Source: Haloplanus ruber (GTDB taxonomy: Archaea > Halobacteriota > Halobacteria > Halobacteriales > Haloferacaceae). Taken from it: a stretch of 64,000 nucleotides of DNA. The notes under the pieces were generated by a model that was not told the origin of the DNA, made no database searches, and saw only the letters and a program-made list of their open reading frames with translations. The position numbers were made by a program, and so were the translations under genes. The stretch spans positions 744,001 to 808,000 of the forward strand of contig NZ_JANHDK010000001.1 in the NCBI RefSeq assembly GCF_024494725.1, written 5' to 3'. Below, piece after piece: positions 27,629-35,404 of this stretch; positions within the stretch are counted from its first letter, which is position 1, and every line of letters begins with the position of its first letter.

Positions 27629-27654
27629 GATAAAGCGTTATTGCGGTACTACAA
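27629..27654. promoter_or_regulatory. Putative cobalamin-regulon operator, copy A (cobN/chlID)
   Basis: GATAAAGCG then TTA then TTGCGGTACTACAA. The last 14 bases form the imperfect palindrome TTGnnGTACnnCAA at 27641-27654, starting 18 bases before the cobN ATG. The same composite motif sits at the identical distance before cobA at 39431-39457. The 49-base divergent intergenic region can hold little else besides the core promoters. Confidence 0.5.
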
Positions 27655-27672
27655 GTAAACTTTCGTATTCAC

Positions 27673-29856
27673 ATGGAGCGTCGCCACACACCGTTCCCGG
27701 CAATCGTCGGGCAGGAGGAGTTGAAGCGGGCGTTGCTTGCCGTTGGGACGAACGACGCGCTCGACGGCCTGCTGGTCCGCGGGGAGAAGGGGACGGCCAA
27801 GTCGACGGCCGTCCGAGCGCTGGTCGACCTGTTACCCGACCAACGTGCGGTGGCAGACTGCCCGTACGGCTGTCCGCCGGACGACCCGGAGCGACAGTGT
27901 GTGTCGTGTCGGGAGCGGGTCGACCCGCCGGTCGAGACGCGACCCGTCCCCCTCGTGACGCTCCCGCTGGGTGCGACCCGCGAGCGCGTGGTCGGGACGC
28001 TGTCGGTCGCCGACGCCCTTGACGGCGACGCGTCGTTCGATCCCGGCCTTCTCGCCCGCGCCAACCGGGGAGTCCTCTATATCGACGAGGTGAACCTCCT
28101 CGACGACCATCTCGTGGACGTTCTGCTGGATGCGGCCGCGAGCGGCGTCAACCGCGTCGAACGCGACGGCGTGAGCCGCACCCACCCGGCGGAGTTCACG
28201 CTCGTCGGCACGATGAACCCCGAAGAGGGGGACCTCCGGCCACAGCTTCGCGACCGGTTCGCCCTCCAGGCGACGGTCACGGGCTGTGAGGCCGTCGAGG
28301 ACCGCGTGGCTGTCATCGACCGCGCCCTCGACCGAAACGACGACCCCGAGGGCTTCGCGACGGCGTACGAAGCGGAGACCGACGCCCTCCGCGAGCGACT
28401 GTGCGACGCGCGACGACTCGTCGACGACGTGACGCTTCCCGAGGAGTTCAAAGCCGACATCGCCGAACTCTGCCGCGACGCGGGCGTCGACGGCCACCGG
28501 GCCGACATCGCCACCGCCCGCACCGCGCGGACGCTCGCGGCACTCGACGGCCGGACGAAAGTGCTCCGCTCCGATATCCGCGAGGCGGCGATGTTCGCGC
28601 TCCCCCACCGACTCCGGCGCCGCCCCTTCGACGACGAACCCGACCCCGACGACGTCCTCGACGATCACTTCGACGACGAGGACGAGGGGAACGGCTCCGA
28701 GGGCGACGGTGAGGAAGGCAACGCTGACGGCGACGGTGAGGGCGACGACGAGGGAGGGGGCGCTGACGGTGATGGCGACGGCGAGAGTGGAACGGAGGAT
28801 GCGGGCGACGGCGACGGACCCGAGGACGAACCGGGCGACGGCGACCGGGGGAGCGACGGGGACGGCGACGGACCCGAGGACGAACCGGGCGACGGCGACC
28901 GGGGGAGCGACGGGGACGGCGACGACGGACCCGACGACGGTCCCGCCCGGGAGCCGACGCCCTCGGGCGCCGATCCGTCGGGATCGGACGATGGCGACGG
29001 CAGGGACGGTGACGGGGAGGACTCCGACGGCGACACGGACGCCGACGAGGAAGCGACGCCGCTCGTCCCGGGCCAGCGGCGGGCGGAGGTTGGTGAGGCG
29101 GCGTCCCCACCCGTCGACGAGGTGACGGCGTCGACGGGCGAGGGAAGTGGATCGCGCGCCCGCGCGGAGGCCGCCGAGGGGTCGCGTGGCTCGCGGGTGC
29201 GGACCGAGCGTGCGGACCCGGGCGACGACGTGGACCCGGCGGCGTCGGTGCGGGCCGCCGCGGCCGCGGGGCGGACCGAGGTGGGCGAAGAGGACCTGCG
29301 GCGGTCGGTGCGACGCGGAACGGCGGGGACGCTCGTCGTCTTCGTCGTCGACGCGAGCGCGTCGATGCGCCCAGCCATGCGCGAGACCAAGGGGACGGTC
29401 ATGGCGCTCCTGCGCGACGCGTACGAGCGGCGAGACGAGGTGGCGTTCGTCGCCGTCGCCGGCGACGCGGCGGAGGTGTTACTCCCGCCGACGGACAGCG
29501 TCACGCTCGCGGCCCGCCACCTCAAGCAGTTGCCGACCGGCGACCGGACGCCCCTCCCGGACGGACTCGATACGGCGACCCGACTCGTGACCCGCTCCGA
29601 CGCGGACGCGGGACTGGTCGTCGTCGTGACCGACGGCCGCGCGAACGTCGCCGAGGGGAGTCCGACCGCGGCGACCCGTGCCGCGGCCGGCCGACTAGCC
29701 GAGAGTGACGCGTCGGTCGTCCTCGTCGACGCCGGCGACGGCGGTGCGGGCGTGACGGGCGTCATCGAGGCCGAGACCGGCGGGCGACGGATTCCCCTGT
29801 CCGAGCTTACCGCCGACGTCGTCGCCGACGCGGCGGCGTCGGCCGACGACGCCTAA
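27673..29856 (+). CDS. Fused ChlI/ChlD-type chelatase ATPase with VWA domain
   Basis: 727 residues joining both small subunits of a class I metal chelatase. Residues 1-330 are the AAA+ ChlI/BchI/CobS-like part, with Walker A GEKGTAKST (37-45), Walker B GVLYIDEVN (133-141) and a cysteine set C63, C67, C76, C79 that could bind zinc. Residues about 331-525 form an extremely acidic Asp/Gly/Glu linker with an 18-residue tandem repeat. Residues about 550-720 are a VWA domain with an intact MIDAS (VDASASM, near residue 560; VTDGRAN). It is the natural partner of CobN, which it faces divergently. Confidence 0.93.
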   Translation: MERRHTPFPAIVGQEELKRALLAVGTNDALDGLLVRGEKGTAKSTAVRALVDLLPDQRAVADCPYGCPPDDPERQCVSCRERVDPPVETRPVPLVTLPLGATRERVVGTLSVADALDGDASFDPGLLARANRGVLYIDEVNLLDDHLVDVLLDAAASGVNRVERDGVSRTHPAEFTLVGTMNPEEGDLRPQLRDRFALQATVTGCEAVEDRVAVIDRALDRNDDPEGFATAYEAETDALRERLCDARRLVDDVTLPEEFKADIAELCRDAGVDGHRADIATARTARTLAALDGRTKVLRSDIREAAMFALPHRLRRRPFDDEPDPDDVLDDHFDDEDEGNGSEGDGEEGNADGDGEGDDEGGGADGDGDGESGTEDAGDGDGPEDEPGDGDRGSDGDGDGPEDEPGDGDRGSDGDGDDGPDDGPAREPTPSGADPSGSDDGDGRDGDGEDSDGDTDADEEATPLVPGQRRAEVGEAASPPVDEVTASTGEGSGSRARAEAAEGSRGSRVRTERADPGDDVDPAASVRAAAAAGRTEVGEEDLRRSVRRGTAGTLVVFVVDASASMRPAMRETKGTVMALLRDAYERRDEVAFVAVAGDAAEVLLPPTDSVTLAARHLKQLPTGDRTPLPDGLDTATRLVTRSDADAGLVVVVTDGRANVAEGSPTAATRAAAGRLAESDASVVLVDAGDGGAGVTGVIEAETGGRRIPLSELTADVVADAAASADDA
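28809..28918 (+). repeat. 54-base tandem repeat in chelatase linker
   Basis: Two essentially identical 54-base units (18 codons, GPEDEPGDGDRGSDGDGD-like) follow each other inside the acidic linker of the fused chelatase gene; CGAGGACGAA recurs at 28821 and 28875. The reading frame is kept. Linker length is likely to vary between strains. Confidence 0.85.
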
Positions 29857-31085
29857 TCCCGCCAGACGTGGAGGCGATGGGCCCCGCGGGTGACACCCTC
29901 GTCGTGGTACTCGACGGGTTCCTCGACGACGGCGAGCGTCCCGTCACCGAGCGCCGCGGCCGACGCGATACCGGGAATCGGCTGCGAGTCGAGGTGACCC
30001 CGAGCCGAATCGAGGAGGTGGACGGCGTGGGTGTCCGCCGACCGCTCGCGGAAGTGTTGGGCCGAGGGGACGGCGAGGAGCGACCCGTCGACGGCGAGGC
30101 CGCGGGCGAAGCCGCCGACCTCGTGGGTCCAGGCCACGTCACCGCCGTCGACGGCGACGACCGTATGTTCCCGCGGGTGGCGGGCGTCCGGGTCGCGTGT
30201 CGATGCGGCGAAGGTGTTGCCCGTCACGAAGACGGCGGTCCCGTCGACGGCGGCGACGTGGGTCGGATAGGCGTAGACCGTCTCGCCGTCGACCGACCGC
30301 TCGCTCGCCAGGTCGACGCGCCACCGCTCGCCACCGTCGTGGTCGAGCAGGTAGCCGTGTTTGTCGCCGTGACTCGCGACGGCGATGCCGCCGTCGAGAA
30401 CCGCCACGTCGCCGACGCGGCGGTCGCCCTCCGTTCCGGGGTCCCAGTTGGCGAGGAGGGTCCCGGAGTCGGTGTCGAGGACGACCAGGCCGTGGACGTG
30501 GTCGGCCGAACAGCGGTTGTACGCGACGGCGACGCGCCCGTCGTCAGCAGCGAGGGAAATAGGTGAGGCGCGGGCGTGGTAGCGCCACCGAACCGTCCCG
30601 TCGGGGTCGATTCCGAGGACGACACTCGACCAGGTTCGCTCGTCGCCGTCGCGTTCGTACCGCCTGGCGGCGACGACCGTCGTGTCGCCGGCCACGGCGA
30701 CGTCGACGACGTAGGGCTGGAAAAGGAGGGACTCCCGGCTCGCCGTCCCGACGTCCGCGGACGTCTCGTGGCGCCACCGAACCGCGCCCGTGGCGGGCGA
30801 CAGCACGGCGACGCGCCCGTCGGGGCCACGCTGGCCGACGACGAGTCGGTCGGCAGCCGCTGCCAGCGATACGGCGTAGCGCTCGCCAGCCGCCGAATCG
30901 CCCGGCCCCGTCCAGCCGTCGACGGGCGTCGCGTCGGGGTGGTGGGCGGTGACGTGCCCGTCGGGGCCACCCGTGACGATCCGGCCGTCGACGATGGACA
31001 CCGCGGAGCGCGACCAGTTGTGACGGCTCCCCGCAGGGGGAAGGTCGTCTAGGAGACGGCGCGCCGGGTCGGCGAGTGTGGACAT
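29853..31085 (-). CDS. Beta-propeller (PQQ/WD-like) protein at end of cobalamin operon
   Basis: 410 residues from ATG 31085, which overlaps the preceding stop as TGATG. Repeated blade-like units are visible: IVTGGPDGHVTAHHPD, VVGQRGPDGRVAVLSPATGAVRWRHET, VVLGIDPDGTVRWRYHA, VVLDTDSGTLLANWDPG and LLDHDGGERWRVDLA, the W/D-G pattern of PQQ-like (BamB-type) propellers. There is no signal peptide, so it should be cytoplasmic. The stop overlaps the 3' end of the convergent chelatase gene by 4 bases. Its function in cobalt or corrin metabolism is unknown; position alone links it. Confidence 0.85.
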   Translation of the reverse strand: MSTLADPARRLLDDLPPAGSRHNWSRSAVSIVDGRIVTGGPDGHVTAHHPDATPVDGWTGPGDSAAGERYAVSLAAAADRLVVGQRGPDGRVAVLSPATGAVRWRHETSADVGTASRESLLFQPYVVDVAVAGDTTVVAARRYERDGDERTWSSVVLGIDPDGTVRWRYHARASPISLAADDGRVAVAYNRCSADHVHGLVVLDTDSGTLLANWDPGTEGDRRVGDVAVLDGGIAVASHGDKHGYLLDHDGGERWRVDLASERSVDGETVYAYPTHVAAVDGTAVFVTGNTFAASTRDPDARHPREHTVVAVDGGDVAWTHEVGGFARGLAVDGSLLAVPSAQHFRERSADTHAVHLLDSARGHLDSQPIPGIASAAALGDGTLAVVEEPVEYHDEGVTRGAHRLHVWRD

Positions 31086-31462
31086 CACTCCTCGGTCGGG
31101 AACGTCTCGTGGAGCGTGTGGTGAGCCTCGCCGAAATCGTCGAGCATGGCGTCGGTGCGTTCACGGAGACGGCGCACCGTGCGCTCGGCGTCGCGGACGG
31201 CGACGACCCGTCCTCGGAGATACGCTCCTTGGGGGTCGGTGGCGTCGGCGGCCATGGCCTCCTCCTCTAAGTCGATTAGGGCCGCTTCGAGGTGTCGCTG
31301 TATCTCGTCGAGCGTCTCGGCCTCGGCCAGCGCCGCGATGGGGCCGCCGGCCGCCAGTTCGTCGCCGATTTCGGCCTCGGCGTGTTGTTTGACGCTCTCG
31401 TCGACGGTGCCGGTCAGATTCATCAGTGCGAGTCGGAGTGCTTCGAGTTCTGCGCAAGCCAT
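31085..31462 (-). CDS. DUF3209 family protein
   Basis: 125 residues starting MACAELEALRLALMNLTG, the conserved start of DUF3209 proteins that accompany cobalamin genes in haloarchaea and some bacteria. It is helical and acidic (AEIGDELAAGGPIAALAEAETLDEIQRHLEAALIDLEEE), with Cys3 and a single His-containing C-terminus (GEAHHTLHETF). The start at 31462 overlaps the cbiX stop by one base and the stop overlaps the propeller gene start. Function is not established; guilt by association suggests a cobalt-corrin biosynthesis accessory. Confidence 0.88.
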   Translation of the reverse strand: MACAELEALRLALMNLTGTVDESVKQHAEAEIGDELAAGGPIAALAEAETLDEIQRHLEAALIDLEEEAMAADATDPQGAYLRGRVVAVRDAERTVRRLRERTDAMLDDFGEAHHTLHETFPTEE

Positions 31463-32673
31463 TATAGTGTCTGGTGTACGAGGTCGGAGACGATGCGGTC
31501 CCGGTCGAGGTGGGACGAGACGATGCGGTCGGTGTCGTCGGCGGTGACGCCGCCGTACCAGACGCCGTCGGGGTAGACAGCGACCATCGGGCCGTCGCCG
31601 CACTGGCCGAGACAGGAGGTGCGGGTGATCCGGGCGTCGCAGTCCTCGGCGTCGCGGACCTCCTGTCGGAGCCGTTCGATGACCGCCGCCGACCCGCTCT
31701 CGGCACACGTCTGGTTGGTGCAGACCGCCACGTGCTTTTCGGGTGCGTCGTGGACGTGCGGGTCGTCGTCGACGTCCTCGCGGTCGGCGTGTTCCGCCTG
31801 GTGGACGAGCGAGCGAAGCATCGCCCGCGCGCCCCCCTGGTCGTCCTCGTAGCCCGAGAGTTCGACCTTGTACTTGCAGGTGTCACAGGACATCTCGACG
31901 CTGTCGGAGCGGGCCGCCCGCCAGCGGTCGGCGAGGACGTCGACCACGCGGTCGTCGACCCCGAGGGGGTCGCCCGCACCCGCGGCGACGTACGGGTACT
32001 CGTCGTCGAAGGACTCAGCCGTGTCGACGATGCGGCCCGTCAGCGTCCCGTCGCCGAGCATGTAGGGAACGACCACCACCGCGTCCGGACGGCTCTTCGT
32101 GACGGTGTGGAGTGTCTCGTCGAGCAGCGGCGACGTCACGCCGATAAACGAGGCCTCGACACGGTGGAACTCGCGACCCTCGTAGAGGAGGCGCGCGAGT
32201 TTGTGGACGTCGGCGTTCGAATCCGGGTCGCTCGACCCTCGGGCGCAGACGACGACGGCTACGTCGTCCTCGGTCCGGTCGACCCCGAGGTCGGCCTCGA
32301 CGGCGCGAACACGGTCATCCAGCAAGTCCACGAGCGACGGGTGGACGCCCAGGTGTGAGCCGTAGTGGATCGTCAGGTCGTCGTGTTGGGCCCGCGCCGT
32401 CTGGACGGCTAGTGGCACGTCGTTTTTGACGTGACTCGCGCCGAACAGCGACAGCGGCACGACGGTCAGGGTCCGGCAGGCGGGCGCGAGCGTCTCGATA
32501 GCCTCCCCGATTGGTGGGTCCGCGAGTTCGAGGTAGGCCGCGTCGACCGGCAGGTCGAGTTCGGCTTCGAGGTCCGCCGCCAGCGTCCGCACCTGCTCGT
32601 TTGCCTTCTCGCGGCGGGAGCCGTGGCCAACGAGGAGGATCGCGTCGTCGTCGAGCGGTTGCTCGTCGATCAT
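31462..32673 (-). CDS. cbiX: Sirohydrochlorin cobaltochelatase CbiX fused to a 2Fe-2S ferredoxin-like domain
   Basis: 403 residues. Residues 1-255 are a two-half CbiX chelatase (ILLVGHGSRR with catalytic His17; GASHVKNDVP with His81), which inserts cobalt into sirohydrochlorin early in the anaerobic pathway. Residues 260-314 have CDTC (C263, C266) and a His/Asp-rich stretch (HQAEHADRED...HVHDAPEKH). Residues 315-403 are a thioredoxin-like [2Fe-2S] domain with C318, C323, C354 and C358 (VCTNQTC, SCLGQC). The start ATG 32673 overlaps the stop of the preceding gene by 4 bases. The fused domain could donate electrons or hold cobalt. Confidence 0.93.
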   Translation of the reverse strand: MIDEQPLDDDAILLVGHGSRREKANEQVRTLAADLEAELDLPVDAAYLELADPPIGEAIETLAPACRTLTVVPLSLFGASHVKNDVPLAVQTARAQHDDLTIHYGSHLGVHPSLVDLLDDRVRAVEADLGVDRTEDDVAVVVCARGSSDPDSNADVHKLARLLYEGREFHRVEASFIGVTSPLLDETLHTVTKSRPDAVVVVPYMLGDGTLTGRIVDTAESFDDEYPYVAAGAGDPLGVDDRVVDVLADRWRAARSDSVEMSCDTCKYKVELSGYEDDQGGARAMLRSLVHQAEHADREDVDDDPHVHDAPEKHVAVCTNQTCAESGSAAVIERLRQEVRDAEDCDARITRTSCLGQCGDGPMVAVYPDGVWYGGVTADDTDRIVSSHLDRDRIVSDLVHQTL

Positions 32674-33329
32674 CCCTCGGCCTGCTCCAGGCTCCGCAGC
32701 AGTTTCTGTCGACGCGTCGGTGCGAAGAGGTCGGTCGCTTCGCTTCCGTCGTACACCCACCGGCCGAACCGGTCCCCGGCCGCGTCGTCGACGCCGAACC
32801 AGTAGCCCCCGGAGGACGTCTCCGCGATGTCGTCGGTCGGGACGTCGACCGGGCAGGCGTCCAGACGCCCCTGGATCGTCTCCAGAAGCGTCCGGTCGTC
32901 GTGGACGAAGGAGATGCCGACGACGCCGGCCGAGGACTTGAAACAGACCGTCCCGCAACTCTCCAGGAGGCCACGGAGGAGTTGGCGGTTGGCGTCGGCG
33001 AGGGCGTCGAAGCGGTAACCACCCCGGTTCTCGCCCGTCGGGAGACCGAAGGCGGCGCTTCCCCGCGCGGCCACGTCGCCGGCGACGGTGACGTGGTACT
33101 CGTCCTCGGTTCGGGTGATCGACGTGTCGTGGGCGTACTCCCGTTCCGTCCGGTGGTGGTCGACGTCGCCGCCGCCCGCGATAGCGACGAGGCGGTCGGC
33201 ACAGCCCTCGTCCGGCGCTCGGACGGTGAGGTCGTCCGCTCGCACCTCGCCGTCGCCGGCGACGTGTCCCCAGAAGTAGGCCGTCTCGGGGTGGCACTCC
33301 AGCAGGGAGGACGGGCTGTCGGCGGTCAT
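32670..33329 (-). CDS. LAGLIDADG-fold-like protein in cobalamin operon
   Basis: 219 residues, acidic, cytoplasmic. Two segments resemble LAGLIDADG helices and the strands after them: FWGHVAGDGEV (residues 19-29, keeping the acidic residue) and LLRGLLESCGTVCF (117-130, with the acid replaced). The spacing of about 97 residues fits a two-motif monomer. It is embedded between a ferredoxin gene and cbiX with 4-base overlaps on both sides, so it is a stable operon member, not a mobile homing endonuclease. Function unknown; a missing corrin-pathway step or metal handling is possible. I recall similar proteins listed only as cobalamin biosynthesis proteins. Confidence 0.7.
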   Translation of the reverse strand: MTADSPSSLLECHPETAYFWGHVAGDGEVRADDLTVRAPDEGCADRLVAIAGGGDVDHHRTEREYAHDTSITRTEDEYHVTVAGDVAARGSAAFGLPTGENRGGYRFDALADANRQLLRGLLESCGTVCFKSSAGVVGISFVHDDRTLLETIQGRLDACPVDVPTDDIAETSSGGYWFGVDDAAGDRFGRWVYDGSEATDLFAPTRRQKLLRSLEQAEG

Positions 33330-33568
33330 GGCTCCTCCTGAACGGTGATGGCGTCGGGCGGGCAGGCCCGCGCGGCCAGGGTGGCGTCCTCGTAGTCGCC
33401 GTCGACGGTGGCGATCACCCGCTCGTCCGACCGCTCGACGCTGATCACGCTCTCGGCCGTGGGGTCGATAGTCGCGAGGCCGGTCTCGTCCTCGACGAAG
33501 CGGTCGTCGCGGGCGAGACAGGCGAAGATGCCGTCGCAGGCCTCGCGGTCGATTTCGATGCGGAACAT
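33326..33568 (-). CDS. Single-cluster ferredoxin
   Basis: 80 residues from ATG 33568 (MFRIEIDREACDG), one base after the CbiH-like stop; a start 10 codons upstream would overlap that gene further. Cysteines C11, C17 and C69 (ACDGIFAC, ARACPPDAI) give the C-x5-C...CP pattern of [3Fe-4S]/[4Fe-4S] mono-cluster ferredoxins. The operon position suggests electron supply to a reductive corrin step, for example reduction of a precorrin-6A analogue or cobalt reduction; this is inference. The stop overlaps the next gene by 4 bases. Confidence 0.85.
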   Translation of the reverse strand: MFRIEIDREACDGIFACLARDDRFVEDETGLATIDPTAESVISVERSDERVIATVDGDYEDATLAARACPPDAITVQEEP

Positions 33569-33569
33569 C

Positions 33570-34586
33570 TCAGTACTCGTACTTTCGCTCGTAGCCACGC
33601 GGCGTTACCATCCGGCCGTCCCAGACGTAGGTCTCGTCGTTGCCGACCAGTAGCGTCGTCGTCATGTCGACGAGATCCGACTCGCCGAGTTCGGGGAGGT
33701 CGCGCAGTTCCACGATTTCGATCTCCTCGTCCTCGCGGCCTGCGGCGTGGACGATTCCGACCGGCGTTTCGGGGTCGCGGTGTTCGAGGAGGATCTCACA
33801 GCACTTCTCGTAGTTCTCGCGGCGCTTGCGGCTCCAGGGGTTGTAGACCGCAATCGTGAACCCCTCCTTGGCGGCCGCGTGGAGTCGGGACTCGATGGTC
33901 GACATCGGCGTCAGATGGTCCGAGAGGCTGATGCTGACGGTGTCGTTCACGAGCGGGGCACCCAGGCGGGCCGCACACGACTGGGCGGCCGGCACCCCGG
34001 GTACGACCTCGAAGTCGACGGCGCTGGCCAATCCACCCTTCGACTCCAGAATTTCGAGTGCGAGGCCACCGAGCGCGTAGACGTTCGGGTCGCCGCTCCC
34101 GATGATGGCGACGTCGTTGCCGGCGAGCGCCCGGTCGACAGCCTCCTCCGTGCGCGACACCTCGCCGCACATCGGCGTCGAGTAGATATCCTCGGCGCCC
34201 TCGACGACGTCGTCCGGCAGGAGGTCGACGTACGTGGTGTAGCCGACGATATGCTCGACACCCCGGAGCGCCTCGATGGCTCGGGCGGTCATGCCACTCG
34301 GTTCACCAGGGCCGAGACCGACGGCGACGAGGCGGCCGGGGTCGGCGTCGAAGTCGTCGGCCGTCGCCGCGACGTTCTCGTCGGTCGTGTCGGATTTCGA
34401 CCCGCCGCACGTCGATCCCGACGTCTCGGTGCTCGACCCGCCACAGGTCGACTCCGAGGTATCGGCCGACTCCGTGTCGGCCTCAGTCGCTCCGCCACAC
34501 TTCGACTCCGAGGCACCGGTCGACTCCGTGTCGGCCTCGGTCGTCGCGCCACACGTCGATCCGTCGTTCGCGTTGCTCTCGCTCAT
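33570..34586 (-). CDS. cbiH: Precorrin-3B C17-methyltransferase, CbiH-like, with Cys-rich N-terminal repeats
   Basis: 338 residues. Residues 1-75 are a Ser/Thr/Glu-rich extension with four CGG/CGA motifs at C12, C30, C48 and C60 (periods 18, 18 and 12). The methylase follows: LVAVGLGPGEPSGMTARA, GSGDPNVYALGGL, VVPGVPAAQSCAARLGAPLVNDTVSISLSDHL and YNPWSRKR, matching CbiH/CobJ. It is adjacent to a second CbiH-like gene. C17 methylation with ring contraction is the family role. The extension is probably flexible and could bind cobalt or an iron-sulfur cluster. Confidence 0.9.
   Translation of the reverse strand: MSESNANDGSTCGATTEADTESTGASESKCGGATEADTESADTSESTCGGSSTETSGSTCGGSKSDTTDENVAATADDFDADPGRLVAVGLGPGEPSGMTARAIEALRGVEHIVGYTTYVDLLPDDVVEGAEDIYSTPMCGEVSRTEEAVDRALAGNDVAIIGSGDPNVYALGGLALEILESKGGLASAVDFEVVPGVPAAQSCAARLGAPLVNDTVSISLSDHLTPMSTIESRLHAAAKEGFTIAVYNPWSRKRRENYEKCCEILLEHRDPETPVGIVHAAGREDEEIEIVELRDLPELGESDLVDMTTTLLVGNDETYVWDGRMVTPRGYERKYEY
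34409..34556 (-). repeat. Repeats encoding Cys-Gly-Gly motifs in CbiH N-terminus
   Basis: Imperfect tandem units, mainly 54 bases (18 codons), encode C-G-A/G followed by Ala/Thr/Glu/Asp/Ser-rich spacers. Cysteines fall at codons 12, 30, 48 and 60 of the gene starting at 34586. Confidence 0.8.
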
Positions 34587-34588
34587 GG

Positions 34589-35404
34589 TTAGAAGTCCTC
34601 AACGTCACGCCCGCCGCGCGGGGTGACGAGATACGTTTCGAAGTCGTTGCTCCACGTGTCGGTCTCGTGGGTGCCGACGAGGATGGACGTCCCCATCCCG
34701 CCGACCTCTTCCTCGTGGGCCGTCGCGTCGCCGAGGGTCGTGACGGTGAACGCCTCGCCGTCGACGTTCCGTCCGGCGTCGCCGCGACCGGCGTCGTTGA
34801 AGATGCCGACCGGCACATCGTCGGCCCGTTCCTCGCGGAGGATGGTGATCGCCCGCTCGTAGTTCCGCCAACAGTTGTAGAGGACGATCACGAAGTTGCT
34901 AACCGCGGCCGCCCGGAGTTTCTCCTCGATTTCGTCCCAGCCTCGCCACTTATCGGACAGCGAAATCGTGCAGAAGTCATTCGAGAGGGGTGCGCCCATC
35001 ATGGCCGCGCCGCCGAGCGCCGCGGTGACGCCGGGGACGATTTCGATGGGGACGTCCGTCGCGTCGTCCGCGTCGGCCATCGTAAACACGAGGTCGGACT
35101 TGCCGTAGACGTTCGGGTCGCCGCCCGAGACGTGGGCGACGTCCTCGCCAGCGCGGACGCGTTCGAACGCCTCACGGGTGAGTTCGACCTGCTGGCCCAT
35201 CGACGAGCGGACGACCTCTGGGTCCGTGTCGCGCTCCTCGCCCTCCGGCGGGAGGGTCCCGTCGTCCCGGAGAAACTCCTGGTAGAGATTCGAGGCGATG
35301 ACACAGTCGGCGCCGGTGATGACCTCCCGGGCGCGCTGGGTCATGTGTGCGGGAAGTCCGGGGCCGATGCCGACAACGTAGAGCGTCCCGTGACCGTCGG
35401 TCAT
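34589..35404 (-). CDS. Second CbiH-like precorrin C17-methyltransferase
   Basis: 271 residues with the same methylase features as its neighbour but no Cys-rich extension: LYVVGIGPGLPAHMTQRA, HVSGGDPNVYGKSD, IVPGVTAALGGAAMMGAPLSNDFCTISLSDKW and LYNCWRNYERAI. It is close to CbiH/CobJ, yet divergent from the downstream copy. The two may form a heterodimer, split ring contraction and methylation, or one may methylate another carbon such as C1 in the absence of CbiD. It overlaps cbiG by 4 bases and ends 2 bases before the next gene. Confidence 0.88.
   Translation of the reverse strand: MTDGHGTLYVVGIGPGLPAHMTQRAREVITGADCVIASNLYQEFLRDDGTLPPEGEERDTDPEVVRSSMGQQVELTREAFERVRAGEDVAHVSGGDPNVYGKSDLVFTMADADDATDVPIEIVPGVTAALGGAAMMGAPLSNDFCTISLSDKWRGWDEIEEKLRAAAVSNFVIVLYNCWRNYERAITILREERADDVPVGIFNDAGRGDAGRNVDGEAFTVTTLGDATAHEEEVGGMGTSILVGTHETDTWSNDFETYLVTPRGGRDVEDF

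Noticed and set aside
28801-28925. CRISPR-like repetition
   Set aside because: The 54-base units are directly adjacent, in frame and without spacers; it is a coding tandem repeat.
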